Assembly (NCBI GenBank): GCA_025201805.1
Contig: MU619313.1
Location: 110,736 to 148,105, forward strand
Origin: Parasitella parasitica
Lineage: Eukaryota; Mucoromycota; Mucoromycetes; Mucorales; Mucoraceae
Reading direction: 5' to 3'
Length of the DNA stretch: 37,370 bases
The notes under the pieces are model-generated. The model was not told the DNA's origin, did no database searches, and saw only the letters and a program-made list of their open reading frames with translations. A program made the translations under genes and the position numbers. Position 1 is the stretch's first letter. Each line of letters begins with the position of its first letter. Below, piece after piece: positions 11,352 through 22,647 of this stretch.

Positions 11352-11818
11352 AAAAAGGGGCTTCAGACATAAGTCATGGAAGGTCTAATAATTCAATAAT
11401 AAAAGTATAGAAGGAATTAAGCGGTGGAGTTGACAGGATCTCTGAACCATTGAGTGTATCGACTCCCCCTTTGAAACCGTCTTTTTGAAGCTGCCACAGT
11501 CTCCCAGACAACACAGTGCATATAGCGAAAATCGGCTCAATCGCTGTGCCCTCATGCTCCCCCTCCCCTCCTCCCCTTCCTCAACGATGTTCTATATGTA
11601 TCATATGTTATGGCAAAGGATTTTTGGAAAAAGAAAAGTCTGTTGGACAAAAAGAGGCTTGAAAAAAAAAAATTGCGAGTATTAAAGACGGTGGGAATGG
11701 CTGCTGGCTGTACTCCTTTTTCCCTCTTGCTTTACTTATCGCCGTCTGTTGTCATTGAATAAACCCTTTTCTACATCTTGCATAAATATAAAACACTCCT
11801 TTTTCTCATTTCCACCAG
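11352..11818. promoter_or_regulatory. Intergenic region and promoter of ankyrin-DIL gene
   Basis: No coding signature. TATAAAA at about 11787-11793 lies only about 32 nt from the ATG at 11819. The ATG is directly preceded by a pyrimidine-rich run ending in CCACCAG (acceptor-like), so either the 5' UTR is very short or it contains an intron ending at 11818. Confidence 0.4.
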
Positions 11819-14800
11819 ATGGATACTACATCTCAAATAGCAGCATTGAAAACACCAAAACCTACAATTGCATCTCGTAGGCCCATGCTCAATTCCCAGC
11901 GATCATTATCTGCTCTATCAATTAACACAAGTGCAACACACAGCGATTTACTAAAAAGAAATGTGAGCGACTCTTCGAATACTGGCAGTAATTGCCGCAC
12001 AACAAGTCCTACTCCTCCCCCCTTGTCGGCTTCCACTAGAATGAGCTCAGAAGAGCTTTCATCAAAGATCGCCGATAGTTTTCAGCAATTTTCAAGTATG
12101 CTATCTCAATTATCCAACAAGACATCATCCCAAAAATACCCAAATAAAGCAAATGCGGTTGTGAAATCTAGTGTGGTTACATTTTCAACTACTCCTGTCA
12201 CACCAGTACATGTTGTATCCTCAGGTCCTGCTGCTGCTATTGTCGTCCCCCCATTGTCACCTCTACCGCAATCGCAGCTATTACATGCAAAAATCAAGAG
12301 AAAATCCATTGATGAATCCAAGAAAAAGACTAAAAAGGCAGCGGCCCAAACGGAGGAAACTTTTAGCATCGATGACACAAAACTAGTATCTGAAGTCTAT
12401 TCTCATCATGCAGTTTTCAGTGAGCATGATAATTTAAACAATATCCCACTGTTGCTAGGCAACAGAAAACTGATTCAGCATTTATTATCCAGATGGTTAA
12501 ACCGTGCAGCATCCATTGGCGATCTGCATACGATGGAGCGTATGATATCTACCACTATCGTAGACATCAACGAAACAGACGACAAAAACACAGGGATCAC
12601 GCCGCTCATGTATGCTGCTTATTTTGGCCATGTCCAATGCTTGCAATTACTACTAGATCAAAAGCATAGTATTCAAATCAACCATCAAGACAAAAGTAAG
12701 TTTTCATTTCATGTCGTACATGCGATAATTGCATTTTAATAATTCCGCATTTTGATGTGAAAAAAGCAACTCATCATTTTCATAGACGGTTGGACAGCAT
12801 TGATTTGGGCTATTCATGGAAATCAGTTGGATACGGTGTCTGTTTTATTACGGCATGGTGCAGACAAGTCGATCAAGACCAAGCATGGCAGAACGGTGTA
12901 TCGATATCCTACTTTAATGGCTATAAAAGAGATTCTTGGACGAGAGCTAGCTGCACCGATCCCAAATACAACGCATATACCCCATAATTATGATAAATAC
13001 ATTCGAAAATCTATAGATAACGACGGTCATTTCAAGCATCATCATCATCAACACAAAGGCTCTAGCGGTACATCTTTTTCCAATTCAAACACAAACACCG
13101 AAATCACGGTGAATCCTAAAACACTGCCGCCTGACTTTAGTCAACTATTGCGCATCACACTACCTCCCAAAGAGCAACAGCAACGACGGAATCAAAAAGA
13201 CCCTGCTTACGTCTTGACCTCGGAAGAGGAGCAAGACATAAAACAGTGGGAAGCATCTCTCAAAGCATCCAACACATTCTCGTGGAATCAATGCCTTGCA
13301 GATCAAATGTTTGTGTTTAGCCAGGACGAAATGCACCATATGTTGTACCGTGCTCTGCATGTAACTAATACAAAATCGCTTGCCAATAAAAGCCCGTTGA
13401 GCAGTGAGTTATGGCAGCCCGCTAACATTGTTTTTTTAAGTGCTCGGTTTGCGCACTACTATTCGAGCAGGGAGCTATTGAACTTGCTACTGAATGCAAC
13501 AGCTGCGAAACTTTCGAGGATTATCAAGGTACCTACTAACTGTTTACCATGAAAAGCCCCAGACATCTAATGAAAATAACAATAGACTGCCTCCCGAGAC
13601 ACACAAACAATGGTATTTTGGATTGCCAATATGTGCCAGCTGTCAAGCTACCTAAAGAGAGACCCTGGCCTTTGCGTCGCCACGACAGAGGCTCAAGAAA
13701 CATTATCAGAATTGATATCTGAAGCATACAGCTATTTTATCACTGAGTCGCAAAAGAGACTCGGGAAAATCCTGTCTTCCATTATGGATTATGAGCCAAT
13801 TCATGAATTAAACCAAGTGAACTTTGCAGACGATTGGCAGCGTTTTTTCAGGCGAAGCAGCCACAACCCGAACAGCAGAAAATCGATTGACGTTTCATCC
13901 AGCAAATGTGCACCAGAATCAGCAGAGAGAAAGCATTCGCTCGATGCCGCCTCGTCAAGCAGTTCAGACGAAACAACGTGCATGCCGCAATCAATGACAC
14001 ACTTACTTACAGACCTACTGCACATGCTGCAATCCTACCACGTTCCAGCAGCGATTGTGATTCAAGCCATGGCGCAGTTCTTTCACTACCTATCCTGCGA
14101 GATATTCAACCGCGTGCTGACATACAAGAAATACCTGTGCCGTTCCAAGGCACTGCAGATTCGACTGAATCTATCCGCTTTGGAAGACTGGGTTCGCGTC
14201 CAAAAACTACCCGGCTCATTAAACCACTCCTTTGAGCCGCTTGTGCAGTTGCTCCAGCTCTTGCAATGCCTATCTCAATTGGACGATGTTCTTTTGTTTA
14301 GTAGTACAATCCAGACGTTCGACAAGCTCAACGCGCTGCATATAAAGCGGTGCACTCAAAATTATCGTTACGAGACAACTGAATCTCGATTACCAGATCA
14401 GGTCATTGAAATGGCCAATCAATGCGTATTAGATCACCAACTTTATTGGCGTAACCAGCAAAAAACATCGATCGAGATTGAGACGCGAGCAGCAAGGCCA
14501 GCGAGCATTTCCAGCCTGAATAGCTTGCTGTCTCCCACACGTCCTGGCTCATTGGAGTCGCCAACGACTGCATCACCAACGACTGCCACCACACCTACCA
14601 CCACAGCAACAATAACACCCGAAGAAAAGCGAAATTCCAAATATTTGCTTCCGTTTTCTATTTTGGAAACGACAGCATTACTTCAAGGTTGGACAAACGA
14701 ACAACACAAATATCTGAACGACAAGGATATCATGCTGTATTCAGATACCATCTACAAGGAAATCAAGCTGAAAAAGCAAGAGGAATTCAATGTATTGGAC

Positions 14801-14851
14801 AAGATATTTCCTACAATTACTGAGGAATGGCTGTATACCGTCGACAAATAA
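11819..14851 (+). CDS. Ankyrin repeat and dilute (DIL) domain protein
   Basis: Three exons: 11819-12695, 12786-13528 and 13586-14851, summing to 2886 nt or 961 aa. The N-terminus (1-200) is Ser/Thr/Pro-rich and disordered. Ankyrin repeats span about 215-335; GITPLMYAAYFGHVQCL is followed across the exon 1/2 junction by NGWTALIWAIHGNQ and VSVLLRHGADKS. A DIL domain like that in the cargo-binding tail of myosin V covers about 495-815, with FWIANMCQLSSYL at its start, in the position of the FWLSN block of myosin V. It continues through AMAQFFHYLSCEIFNRVL and ALQIRLNLSALEDWV. Fungi are known to encode ankyrin+DIL proteins without a motor. A role as a cargo or polarity adaptor is inference. A (CATCAT) His run and a Thr/Pro-rich run (about 14560-14620) are low-complexity inserts. 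AATAAA overlaps the stop at 14847-14852. Confidence 0.9.
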
Positions 14852-14910
14852 AGACGTGTGTGGTTCTCTGTGTAGCAATGACAAAATCCCTTCTTTGTGT
14901 TTGAAAGAGC

Positions 14911-14936
14911 CTTTCTTTCTTTCTTTCTTTCTTTCC
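14911..14936 (+). repeat. (CTTT)n microsatellite
   Basis: About six CTTT units lie in the 3' flank of the ankyrin-DIL gene, just before the candidate small gene at 14945. Confidence 0.9.
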
Positions 14937-14944
14937 AGCATTTG

Positions 14945-15215
14945 ATGTCTGTTTATACAATTTGCCCCGTTTGCAGTGCTGATTTATCAGCTTTATGGCA
15001 TTATTCGTGGTGTGCGCTTCAAAAGTAAGGGCTATTAGCTATAAAGATTAACAGATTGTGCCCTGATCTAACATTGGATACACTTGCACAATAGTGGACA
15101 TCATCATCACAATCCACGATACCGAGCCCCTGTGTCGAATGGTCTATGCTTTTACACCTTCTTTATAATTCATGAAAAAAAAATCTTAATGATATATAAC
15201 AAACACAAGATATAA
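14945..15215 (+). CDS. Candidate small zinc-finger protein, about 66 aa
   Basis: Two short exons, 14945-15024 and 15095-15215. Exon 1 encodes 26 residues from ATG and contains CPVCSADLSALWHYSWC, a C-x2-C-x8-H-x3-C pattern like the UBZ/Rad18-type or nuclease-associated zinc fingers of fungi. Exon 1 ends at a good donor (GTAAGG). A CTAAC branch site lies at about 15069-15073 and a TAG acceptor at 15092-15094, which gives a 70-nt intron in correct phase. Exon 2 starts with GHHHHNPRYR and drifts into a composition that looks untranslated, so the true 3' end (or a further intron) is uncertain. What the sequence shows is the Cys/His motif with splice signals. Zinc binding is inferred. Confidence 0.42.
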
Positions 15216-15270
15216 CGATAGCTTAAAATGCTAGTAATATCTTTAGAAAATGACCACCAGTTTTGCATGA

Positions 15271-15273
<3 letters not shown>

Positions 15274-15364
<91 letters not shown>

Positions 15365-15374
15365 NNNNNNNNNN
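15274..15374. other. 91-nt poly(T) tract and 10-N assembly gap
   Basis: An uninterrupted T run at 15274-15364 continues directly into ten N at 15365-15374. The ten N are likely a placeholder, so the true length is unknown. The gap is 75 nt upstream of the first exon I can assign to the receptor gene. Confidence 0.95.
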
Positions 15375-15448
15375 ACCCTTATAAATATATATATTATTCT
15401 CTTTGATTGCATGTATACTCTTCTTTCCTTTCTTTCGCCAACAATCAT

Positions 15449-16837
15449 ATGTCAAATAAAATTAAGGATAAAATTGTAGCATTTGGAAGGCACTTGACAA
15501 ATGATGAGCATAACTTTATAAATCAAATTGATAATGACACTGTCATTATTACACCAAGATACAACACATCAGGGCTTCAAGAACTAAAAGTAAGCACTCT
15601 CAAATGGTAATGCGGTTTATTACTTGGAACTGAAATTATTTCATACTCGTGTGTTAGGTGGGCGTCCTATTACCATTTAGTCAAAGCAATGATAACTTGA
15701 CGGCAGAGATAGTTTGGGGGTATATATATTTATAAATAGGCTTGCATAGTCTTTATTTCGTATACAGCTTATATATTCACTATTTCATATACATGCATAT
15801 ATAAAAGAGGCTCCTCTGCTATACGGATGGCTGCCAACATGATCAATCAACAACAGATCATTCCAGGTGCATACATTACCCTTATTGAAAAGGATTCATT
15901 TCCGAACAAAGATGCCGAAGATCAAGGCGCTGTAACTCAGGCCGTGTATGCCTCCGTTACTCTGCTACAGCAGGGTGTCATTGCTGTCATTGGTGATGTC
16001 TCTAGTTCTTGGACGACCCTGAGTGCGTTAATAACAAGTACCTTAGAAATACCGCAGTGTTCGTTTACTGCCAATGCTAGTAAGTATCTCTTTGTCCACC
16101 TTTTTTCCATGTTACCATGCCGACTCACACGCGCAAAAAGTCGGTTTCTCGGATAAGTCTCAATACAAATACTTTTATCGCACTATACCAACAAAAGTGA
16201 CACTGGCGGATGTCATGCTCGATTTTGTTGCAAGTCAGGGATGGAAAAACATTGGAGTCATTTACGAAAATCATCCATTAGGGCAGCAATGTAAGTACAA
16301 CGAGGCTTTATTTACAGCGTCATGGTCTGAATCTCTAGATTGTACACATATGCAGTCTATCAAAAAGTCATGAGCCAAGCTGGTTACCGCAACATCAATG
16401 TGATAAGCTATCAGCCCTTTATTTCCGCAGATACAACCGATTTACTGAAATACATAGAGTCAAGTGCCATGCGGATCATTCTAGTAGGTGTTACAGGCAC
16501 AAATCAAATCAGCCTCCTCAAACAGGCTGCGGAAAGAAATCTGACATCAGAGCAGTATGTTTGGCTGTTGATGGACGACAATTCGGCTAATCTGAGTGAT
16601 ATGATGCTCGCTGGTAGTCTGGATGGTGTTTTTATGTTTGATATGAAAATGTCGCTATACGGATATCCTCCCTTTGAAACATTTCTGGATGAGTGGACTC
16701 GTTTAGATCCGGAAGCGTAAATAATTTCTTTACCACATGTGCGATATATCAACTCATGACAATCATATTTACAAAGTTATCCCTATGCTGGAAGAAGAAA
16801 CGTATCAACGAATGAAGGGTATGTTGTATAGATTCAC

Positions 16838-16917
<80 letters not shown>

Positions 16918-19023
16918 ACTTGCATTTGTTCTAGGCCTGCTTTTTCGTGCATGATGACTCTGGCAAGAGGGTTTAATCAAACTGTATCCACCATCAGTGA
17001 CCACAAGTTAGGACTAGAAATGCTCTCAAATCGCTCACTGGGAGCCGTGATGACCCCGCGTGCCTTTGACACAGGTTATCTAAGCCCTGAAGGGCCCTTA
17101 CATTACGATAGTAATGGAGATTTGCTAACAGGGCAAGCCATTTCCTTTGCATTCGCATACAGTATAAAGACTAACGCGTACTGAATATATAGGAACCATC
17201 ATATTTACAACGTCCAATACGGTAGTCTTGTATCCATTGGTCGTAGCATTGCTGGTCGCTTAGAATTCACATCGCTTCCCAAGTATCATGATGGCACTAG
17301 TCAGGTATTTTTTTTTCTGCAGCCTTTTATATACAAATTATGTGTATCGTAATGCTTTATACAAAATAGTAGCCTCCAGCGGATTTGGCTCCTAGTCATG
17401 CATTAAATCCTGACTTTTCCAATTTGACATCTCAAATCATATTGGGCTTCACTGCCACCGGTATGTTGTTTACATGTCTTGTCCTCTTGCTGGTCATCTT
17501 CTTCAGAAAGCACGACATCTTCCGAGCATCGAGTCCTCTATTTTGCTGCTTTGAACTGCTAGGATTCTTGTTTACGTACGCGTCCGTCATATCCACTATG
17601 GGCATACCCACAAATGCTTCCTGCTTTCTGGTTCCAATCACATTCAATTTTGGCTTCTTGCTCGTTTTGGGAAACCTTATTGCAAAGAACTATCGAATAT
17701 ACCGCATATTCAACAATATATTTATATCGAGGACAGTGCTTACCGACTTCAAACTGATGAAATCAGTGTCGTTTATCATAGTTGTCAACATGACAGTCTT
17801 GATCATTGGATTGGCAGTGTCTCCACCTGAGCCGGTGCTTGTTCAAGTTACTCCCACAACACACTATTGGGTCTGTGATGCATCGCCAGCCATCAGCCGA
17901 ACCATATTTTTAAGCTTTGGTGCTATTTATGCCGGTGCCATGCTAATATTTGCAACGTTTTTAGCCTACAAGACGAGATTGGCCGGTAGACACTACGATC
18001 ATTATAATGAATGCAAGCAAATGGGCATATGCGTGTAGTAAGTACATCAATTCAGCCATAAATTACCCACACATTAACTAAACAGGTGTTCACATTTATA
18101 GCAACATTCTATTTTCTGCTCTGGTAGGATTCACAGCTATGATCAATCCACTGGCAAATTACTATCTCAAGTTCTATTCTGTTGCTGTTGCTATACTGTG
18201 GGCAACCACCTTTTCACTGGCAGTGCTGTTCATACCAAAAGTATATCTATTTTACAAGCAGTGGCAGAAAGCGACGACAGCAGATGAGCCGCCTTCATTT
18301 TCACCAACTACCACTGCCTGTCCAGAAAAAGAGGAAGTGGACGACGACCTGACGCTGTATTCATTTCTGAAATCAACAAATAAGGATCCATCCTCGTCGC
18401 ATTCTCCTAATTTTGTCGCGTTATCAAATGCTCACATTGCAGAGGACAACAAGAATATCAGCGTAGCGACAGAAGGCAGGTACGACAACACCAATGTATA
18501 CGTGGAGGTCCAAGAAGGCGATGTGCCCGTACGAAAAGCATTCAAGTATTTCCCGTTTCTATCCCAATGGAAGATGCGACGACTGATGATATTCCCGCGA
18601 CTTGGCTATATTTCTTACTACTCTGAAAAGACCAAGAAAGGCACAATGATTTCATACAGCCACGCGTCTGTTTGTAATAGCATAAACGAAGAAGAAGACT
18701 TTATATTGAAAATACACGGTCAGGATAAATACGATGTGTACATTCAGTTGGGTGATTTCATTACTATGGAGTCATGGAAAGCTTGTTTGAACCAAGATAT
18801 AATGAAGCAGCAAGAGCAGGAGGAGTATCTTTTTAGGAAAAGACCATCGTCAATCACCACCATCACCACCACCACAGCATCTACTTGCCACAACCGTCGT
18901 CCCCGTCGTCGAAGTAGAAGCCAACCTGTAAAAGAGCAGCCGTCGTATCCGTTACTAGTCTCTTCCGTATCTTCATCTTCATTATCCTCTTCGTTTCAGA
19001 AACAAAACAACGGAGAGCCTTAA
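15449..19023 (+). CDS. Class C (GABA-B-like) seven-TM receptor with C-terminal PH-like domain; N-terminus uncertain
   Basis: Ten exons: 15449-15589, 15658-15719, 15808-16079, 16141-16290, 16356-16716, 16777-16818, 16935-17132, 17193-17304, 17373-18037 and 18102-19023. They sum to 2925 nt (974 aa). Residues 48-430 form a periplasmic-binding/ANF-receptor-type ligand domain (VGVLLPFSQSN, MAANMINQQQ, FYRTIPTKV, GWKNIGVIYENHPLG, then TGYLSPEGPLHYDSNGDLLTG). The 7TM core runs about 460-717 (TM1 QIILGFTATGML, later FRASSPLFCCFELLG, ending TAMINPLANYYLKF). A PH-like fold (about 808-900: WKMRRLMIFPRLGYISYYS, later FITMESWKACL) and a Ser-rich tail follow. The intron after exon 7 is GC-AG. Exon 1 lacks a signal peptide; the real first exon may lie in or before the gap at 15365. 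The ligand is unknown. AATAAA is at 19023-19028. Confidence 0.86.
16838..16912 (+). repeat. Two poly(T) tracts inside a receptor intron
   Basis: T runs at 16838-16861 (24 nt) and 16868-16912 (45 nt) are split by AACAAA. Together they make up most of the 116-nt intron 16819-16934, far beyond a normal polypyrimidine tract. Confidence 0.9.
17133..17192 (+). other. GC-AG intron in receptor gene
   Basis: 60-nt intron with donor GCAAGC, branch GACTAAC and acceptor ATATAG. Only this junction joins GDLLTG to NHHIYNVQYGSLVSIG in phase. No GT donor nearby gives an open, conserved reading, and the GT at 17161 would leave a 31-nt intron. Confidence 0.8.
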
Positions 19024-19644
19024 ATAAATTGCCATACGATGTTTTTCTAAGGAATACATGTTCACTTTGTTTGGCACATGAATAAACGGTATAGAATGTA
19101 GAATATTCCGGTTTTTTCTTCCTCTATTGCATCAAGTAAACACCCAAGTTTTGCTTATTGTGTAGCATTTGTTTGGGTCGGCGTGCTGGCAGCCTTCGGT
19201 ATCTTGCGACTCGATAATTTAAACATTCCATGTATACAACATTTATTTGAAGTTGTTTTTTTAGCTGAATCTGTGATGAATGGTTGAAAATAGAGCTTTT
19301 GGAAACTTTAATGTCGTCTATAACACAGGTGAATCGCATCCTTTGTATGTATTTGATGCAAGTAGAGTTTGCTCCAATTGCTCTAGCCGAAATATTGTTG
19401 GTCTGATTGCAGACTGGCTGGACCGTAATAGCAATAGAGCGAAAGCTCAGAACTAAGGTATTACAAGCATTGTACGTACATGAAATATGACAGGCAATGC
19501 ATAAATGGTGTTTATTTGGCTATGTATAAAATGCAGTAAAATACAGTAGATCATATCTTCACGGTGGATATATCAAGTGGTCCGTGAAATGATATGATAA
19601 GGAACGTAATCCAAACGAATATATAGATAGTACAAAAGCTTGCT
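19024..19644. other. Convergent 3' intergenic region
   Basis: This holds the 3' ends of the receptor gene (+) and the DCAF6-like gene (-). AATAAA motifs occur just after the receptor stop and again near 19081. The open frame at 19124-19339 (-) has no recognisable domain. I see no further gene. Confidence 0.5.
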
Positions 19645-22600
19645 TCAAAGGTTGTCGTATACATCTCCCATCCTCCCCGATAACCAGAACTCACGTTCTT
19701 CTTCTTCTTCTTCGTTGTCGCTATCGTCATTGTGTCTTCTCAATCGATGTCGTCTTCCAATTCTTGATAATGCAGCAATCATACTTCGCGTGATATATAT
19801 ATCTGAGCCAAGCGTCTGGTTATTTTGATGATTCAATGCAACGATTTCCTGCTCCTCATACAAATGGGACGATGCTGAATATGAGCTAGGGTTGTTTGGT
19901 TCCTTTCTTTTTAAAGTAGAGTGTGGTTTGGACTTTGGGGTAAATATTTTGGCTGTAGCATCGATGCCAGAGACAGCCAGGATTGGTAATGTAGGATGGC
20001 CCTTGGCTACATTAACAATGTCTCTATCTGCTTGCAAGATTTGAATAATTTTCGAAGTCTTTTTGTCCCACACAAAAAGGTACCCCCCGTCACTACCAGA
20101 CACAACGTATTCGCCATATGGCCCAAAGAAATCGACATCTTTAATGGTCTGCGCAAGACGTTTACGTGAGCTTAGCATTCCCACACCACTTTTGTTATCA
20201 CTATTTACCTCAATATTGCTATGTCCTGCATACTTTCTGCGTGGTCTCACTACACCCACATCTGCCTCCACAGATTGCTGCGTGCTTTCTCGAAACACAG
20301 CCAGCTCTTCCAAATCAAGGTCCGAGTCCTCGCTGTCGTCTCCTATGCCACCTCTTCTATAGATGTCCATGATTTGTCTACTCATGATACGGGTATATAA
20401 CGATACTTCATCTTCAGTCATGTGCTGATCCTCATCAATAGCTAATGAAGAAGTTGCTGATGATGATGAAGGTGAAGAAGCAGCAGTAACTCTCGTTGTT
20501 TGCGACTCGCTTGAGAGAGCCATGTCCCTCATGAAAAACTCTTCGACCTCTTGTGGACTGTACAGTGTAATGTACATGAGTTTTTCCCAAGTCCAACAAC
20601 TAACACCGCATTCTTCGATTTCCGCTTCGTCGTTCGACATATGCCCCTCACGAACTGCAGCATGTTGCCAATCAATAATGAATAAATGCATCATGCCCGA
20701 GTAGCTTCCATCGAACTGAGAGTAATTCGTTGCGGTGGGTGACAATGACGAGGTGGTAGCTGCCTCTTCTGCTTGCTTGAAAATTTCAAGTGCCTTCTTG
20801 ACATAGTCCAGCGATTTATCCAAACATGCCTTTCTATTATGTCCAGCAATTGACTCGTGTCCACCTCGCAATGCCCAATACCCAATGCCCAGGCACCAAT
20901 ACGCTTGCCACGTTTGTGTCGGCAGCAGCATCGCTTCTGCATCCTCCATCTTTTGCTGAATTTTTGTCAGTTCATATTCGAAAAAATACCGTGACCAAGC
21001 TGATTCGGGATCGTCATCTATTGTGCCTGAAAACCAGCTTTCTCTTCCTGTGCGCAGTTGACAAACAAGGTGCGCATCCATCATATATACACACGCAACG
21101 CCTATGCGACCATTTAAATCCATTGCCGGATGGTTTTTTTGAAGATCGTCATAAAAGTTGGCGATTGCGCTACTTGCAAAGCCATATTCCATCACCAGGA
21201 ATATACCTTCCCATGCATGTTTTAAATCAGGCGTTCTATTATCTAAAGATAAAGATGTTTCTACTGCTGCTGCTGCTGCTGCTGCTGATGGTGTTGTCGA
21301 TGATGACGAAGACGAAGACGAAGACGTCCACGATGATAAGGATGATGCTTCATTAGGCCATGTTCGACTTCTATTGCCATTGTCATCGGCGCTCCTGTTG
21401 GTGTTATTTACAATAGACGAATGAACAACATCGTCATTTATGTTGAACAAGAAGATGCCATCCGAAGACCAACTGCCTAAAAGTTCGTATCCGTTCGTAT
21501 CACTGAATTTGCATGCTGTAATGTGTTTCTCGGGTCGGCTAATGCCATCCAAAGTAGGTGAAAACCGCTTTATGCATCTCAATCTTTCCATTTTGTTGCC
21601 GCTTGGGGTGCTTTTGTTGAAGTCTCTGCCATTTGCTGTCATTCGGTCGTCGTGTAAGTAGATGTAATCATTCATGCCGGCCACAGCAAAATAATGCGGA
21701 AACAGCTTACTTATCGACATGCTATTTAGCTCGATATTGTATTGGCCATAATCCACAATCGGATTGGAGCAGCCAAAATGCAAGTCTTTACATTCAGGCA
21801 GCGGGTGCTGTCGAGCAGGTTTGCTTTGCGCAGTGATAAATGATCTTACGTTATGTGGTGAGCACATGTGCGGTGTTCTTCTATCAAAATGTCTAACAGT
21901 GCCTACGAACCTAGATGTTAATCAACGGTATATCTGCTTGTATGTATAAGAGAGAAAAAAAAAAGAAAAAGCCCTCCCCTCCCCAGTGATATAATTATAT
22001 ACATACCATCTTGTGAGCATGTCAGGAATTCAAACGGATTTCCATCATAAACGCATATCTTTTTTAGCTGATCACTGTGACAGACATACATGGAATCCAG
22101 CTGCTTTTCTGGGTTGGCTAGGTCAAATATCCGGATTTCTGAATCACCCGCCCCCGAAATGATAATGTTGTCGGATGTCTGTGGCATGAATTTTGCTGAA
22201 AAGATGTTTGCTCGGTGGCCTGGGTTGTTTGTCAGCCTGCTATATTGTGCCTCTGCTAGAATTTACGTATATACCTGTGTCGATGGTTGCTGCTATTTCG
22301 TAATTTTCAAACGGCAGGTAGATGTTGAGTTTTGTATCGTCTGATCCAGTGAGCAGCTTATCTCCTGCTGACGACCATCTACGTTTTAGGCTGGTTAGAT
22401 TGCCCATTAGCTACTAGTAAAACAGACTCACTCTAGTGTATTAACACACCCCGTGTGTCCAGGTAGCTCTCTTTCCAGCGTCATATGCGACATGATGTAT
22501 TGGTCGGAACACACCTGTTTATCTAATTTGCATCCCATTAGCAAAATCACACACACCAAGCAGCAGTAAAGTCAACCGCTCACCGAATAAGCGAGTAGGT

Positions 22601-22647
22601 CCAAATTGTCTTCTATGTCGCAATCTTTTTTGTATTCCAGCCGACAT
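19645..22647 (-). CDS. DCAF6-type WD40 protein (CUL4-DDB1 substrate receptor family)
   Basis: WD40 protein most like DCAF6 (IQWD1/NRIP), a family of substrate receptors for CUL4-DDB1 ubiquitin ligases. Five exons on the minus strand: 22647-22584, 22522-22432, 22378-22275, 22219-22007 and 21902-19645. They sum to 2730 nt, or 909 aa. N-terminal repeats match DCAF6: LPGHTGCVNTLEWSSAGDKL, LTGSDDTKLNIY, GHRANIFSAKFMP and DGTVRHFDRRTP (a WDxR-like DWD motif). A long middle insertion carries a poly-Ser/Ala run (about 340-365) and a Trp-rich helical block (about 450-500, QTWQAYWCLGIGYWALRGG). C-terminal blades follow (about 715-800: YAGHSNIE, VVSGSDGGYLFVWDKKT, PILAVSGIDATAKIF), then an acidic tail ending GRMGDVYDNL. 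The start ATG at 22647 was chosen because exon 1 gives the FGPTRLFGDK segment seen before blade 1 in fungal homologues. Confidence 0.88.

Noticed and set aside
20826-21356. 176-codon open frame antisense to the DCAF6-like gene
   Set aside because: Shadow frame across a poly-Ala/Ser and Asp-rich low-complexity region.
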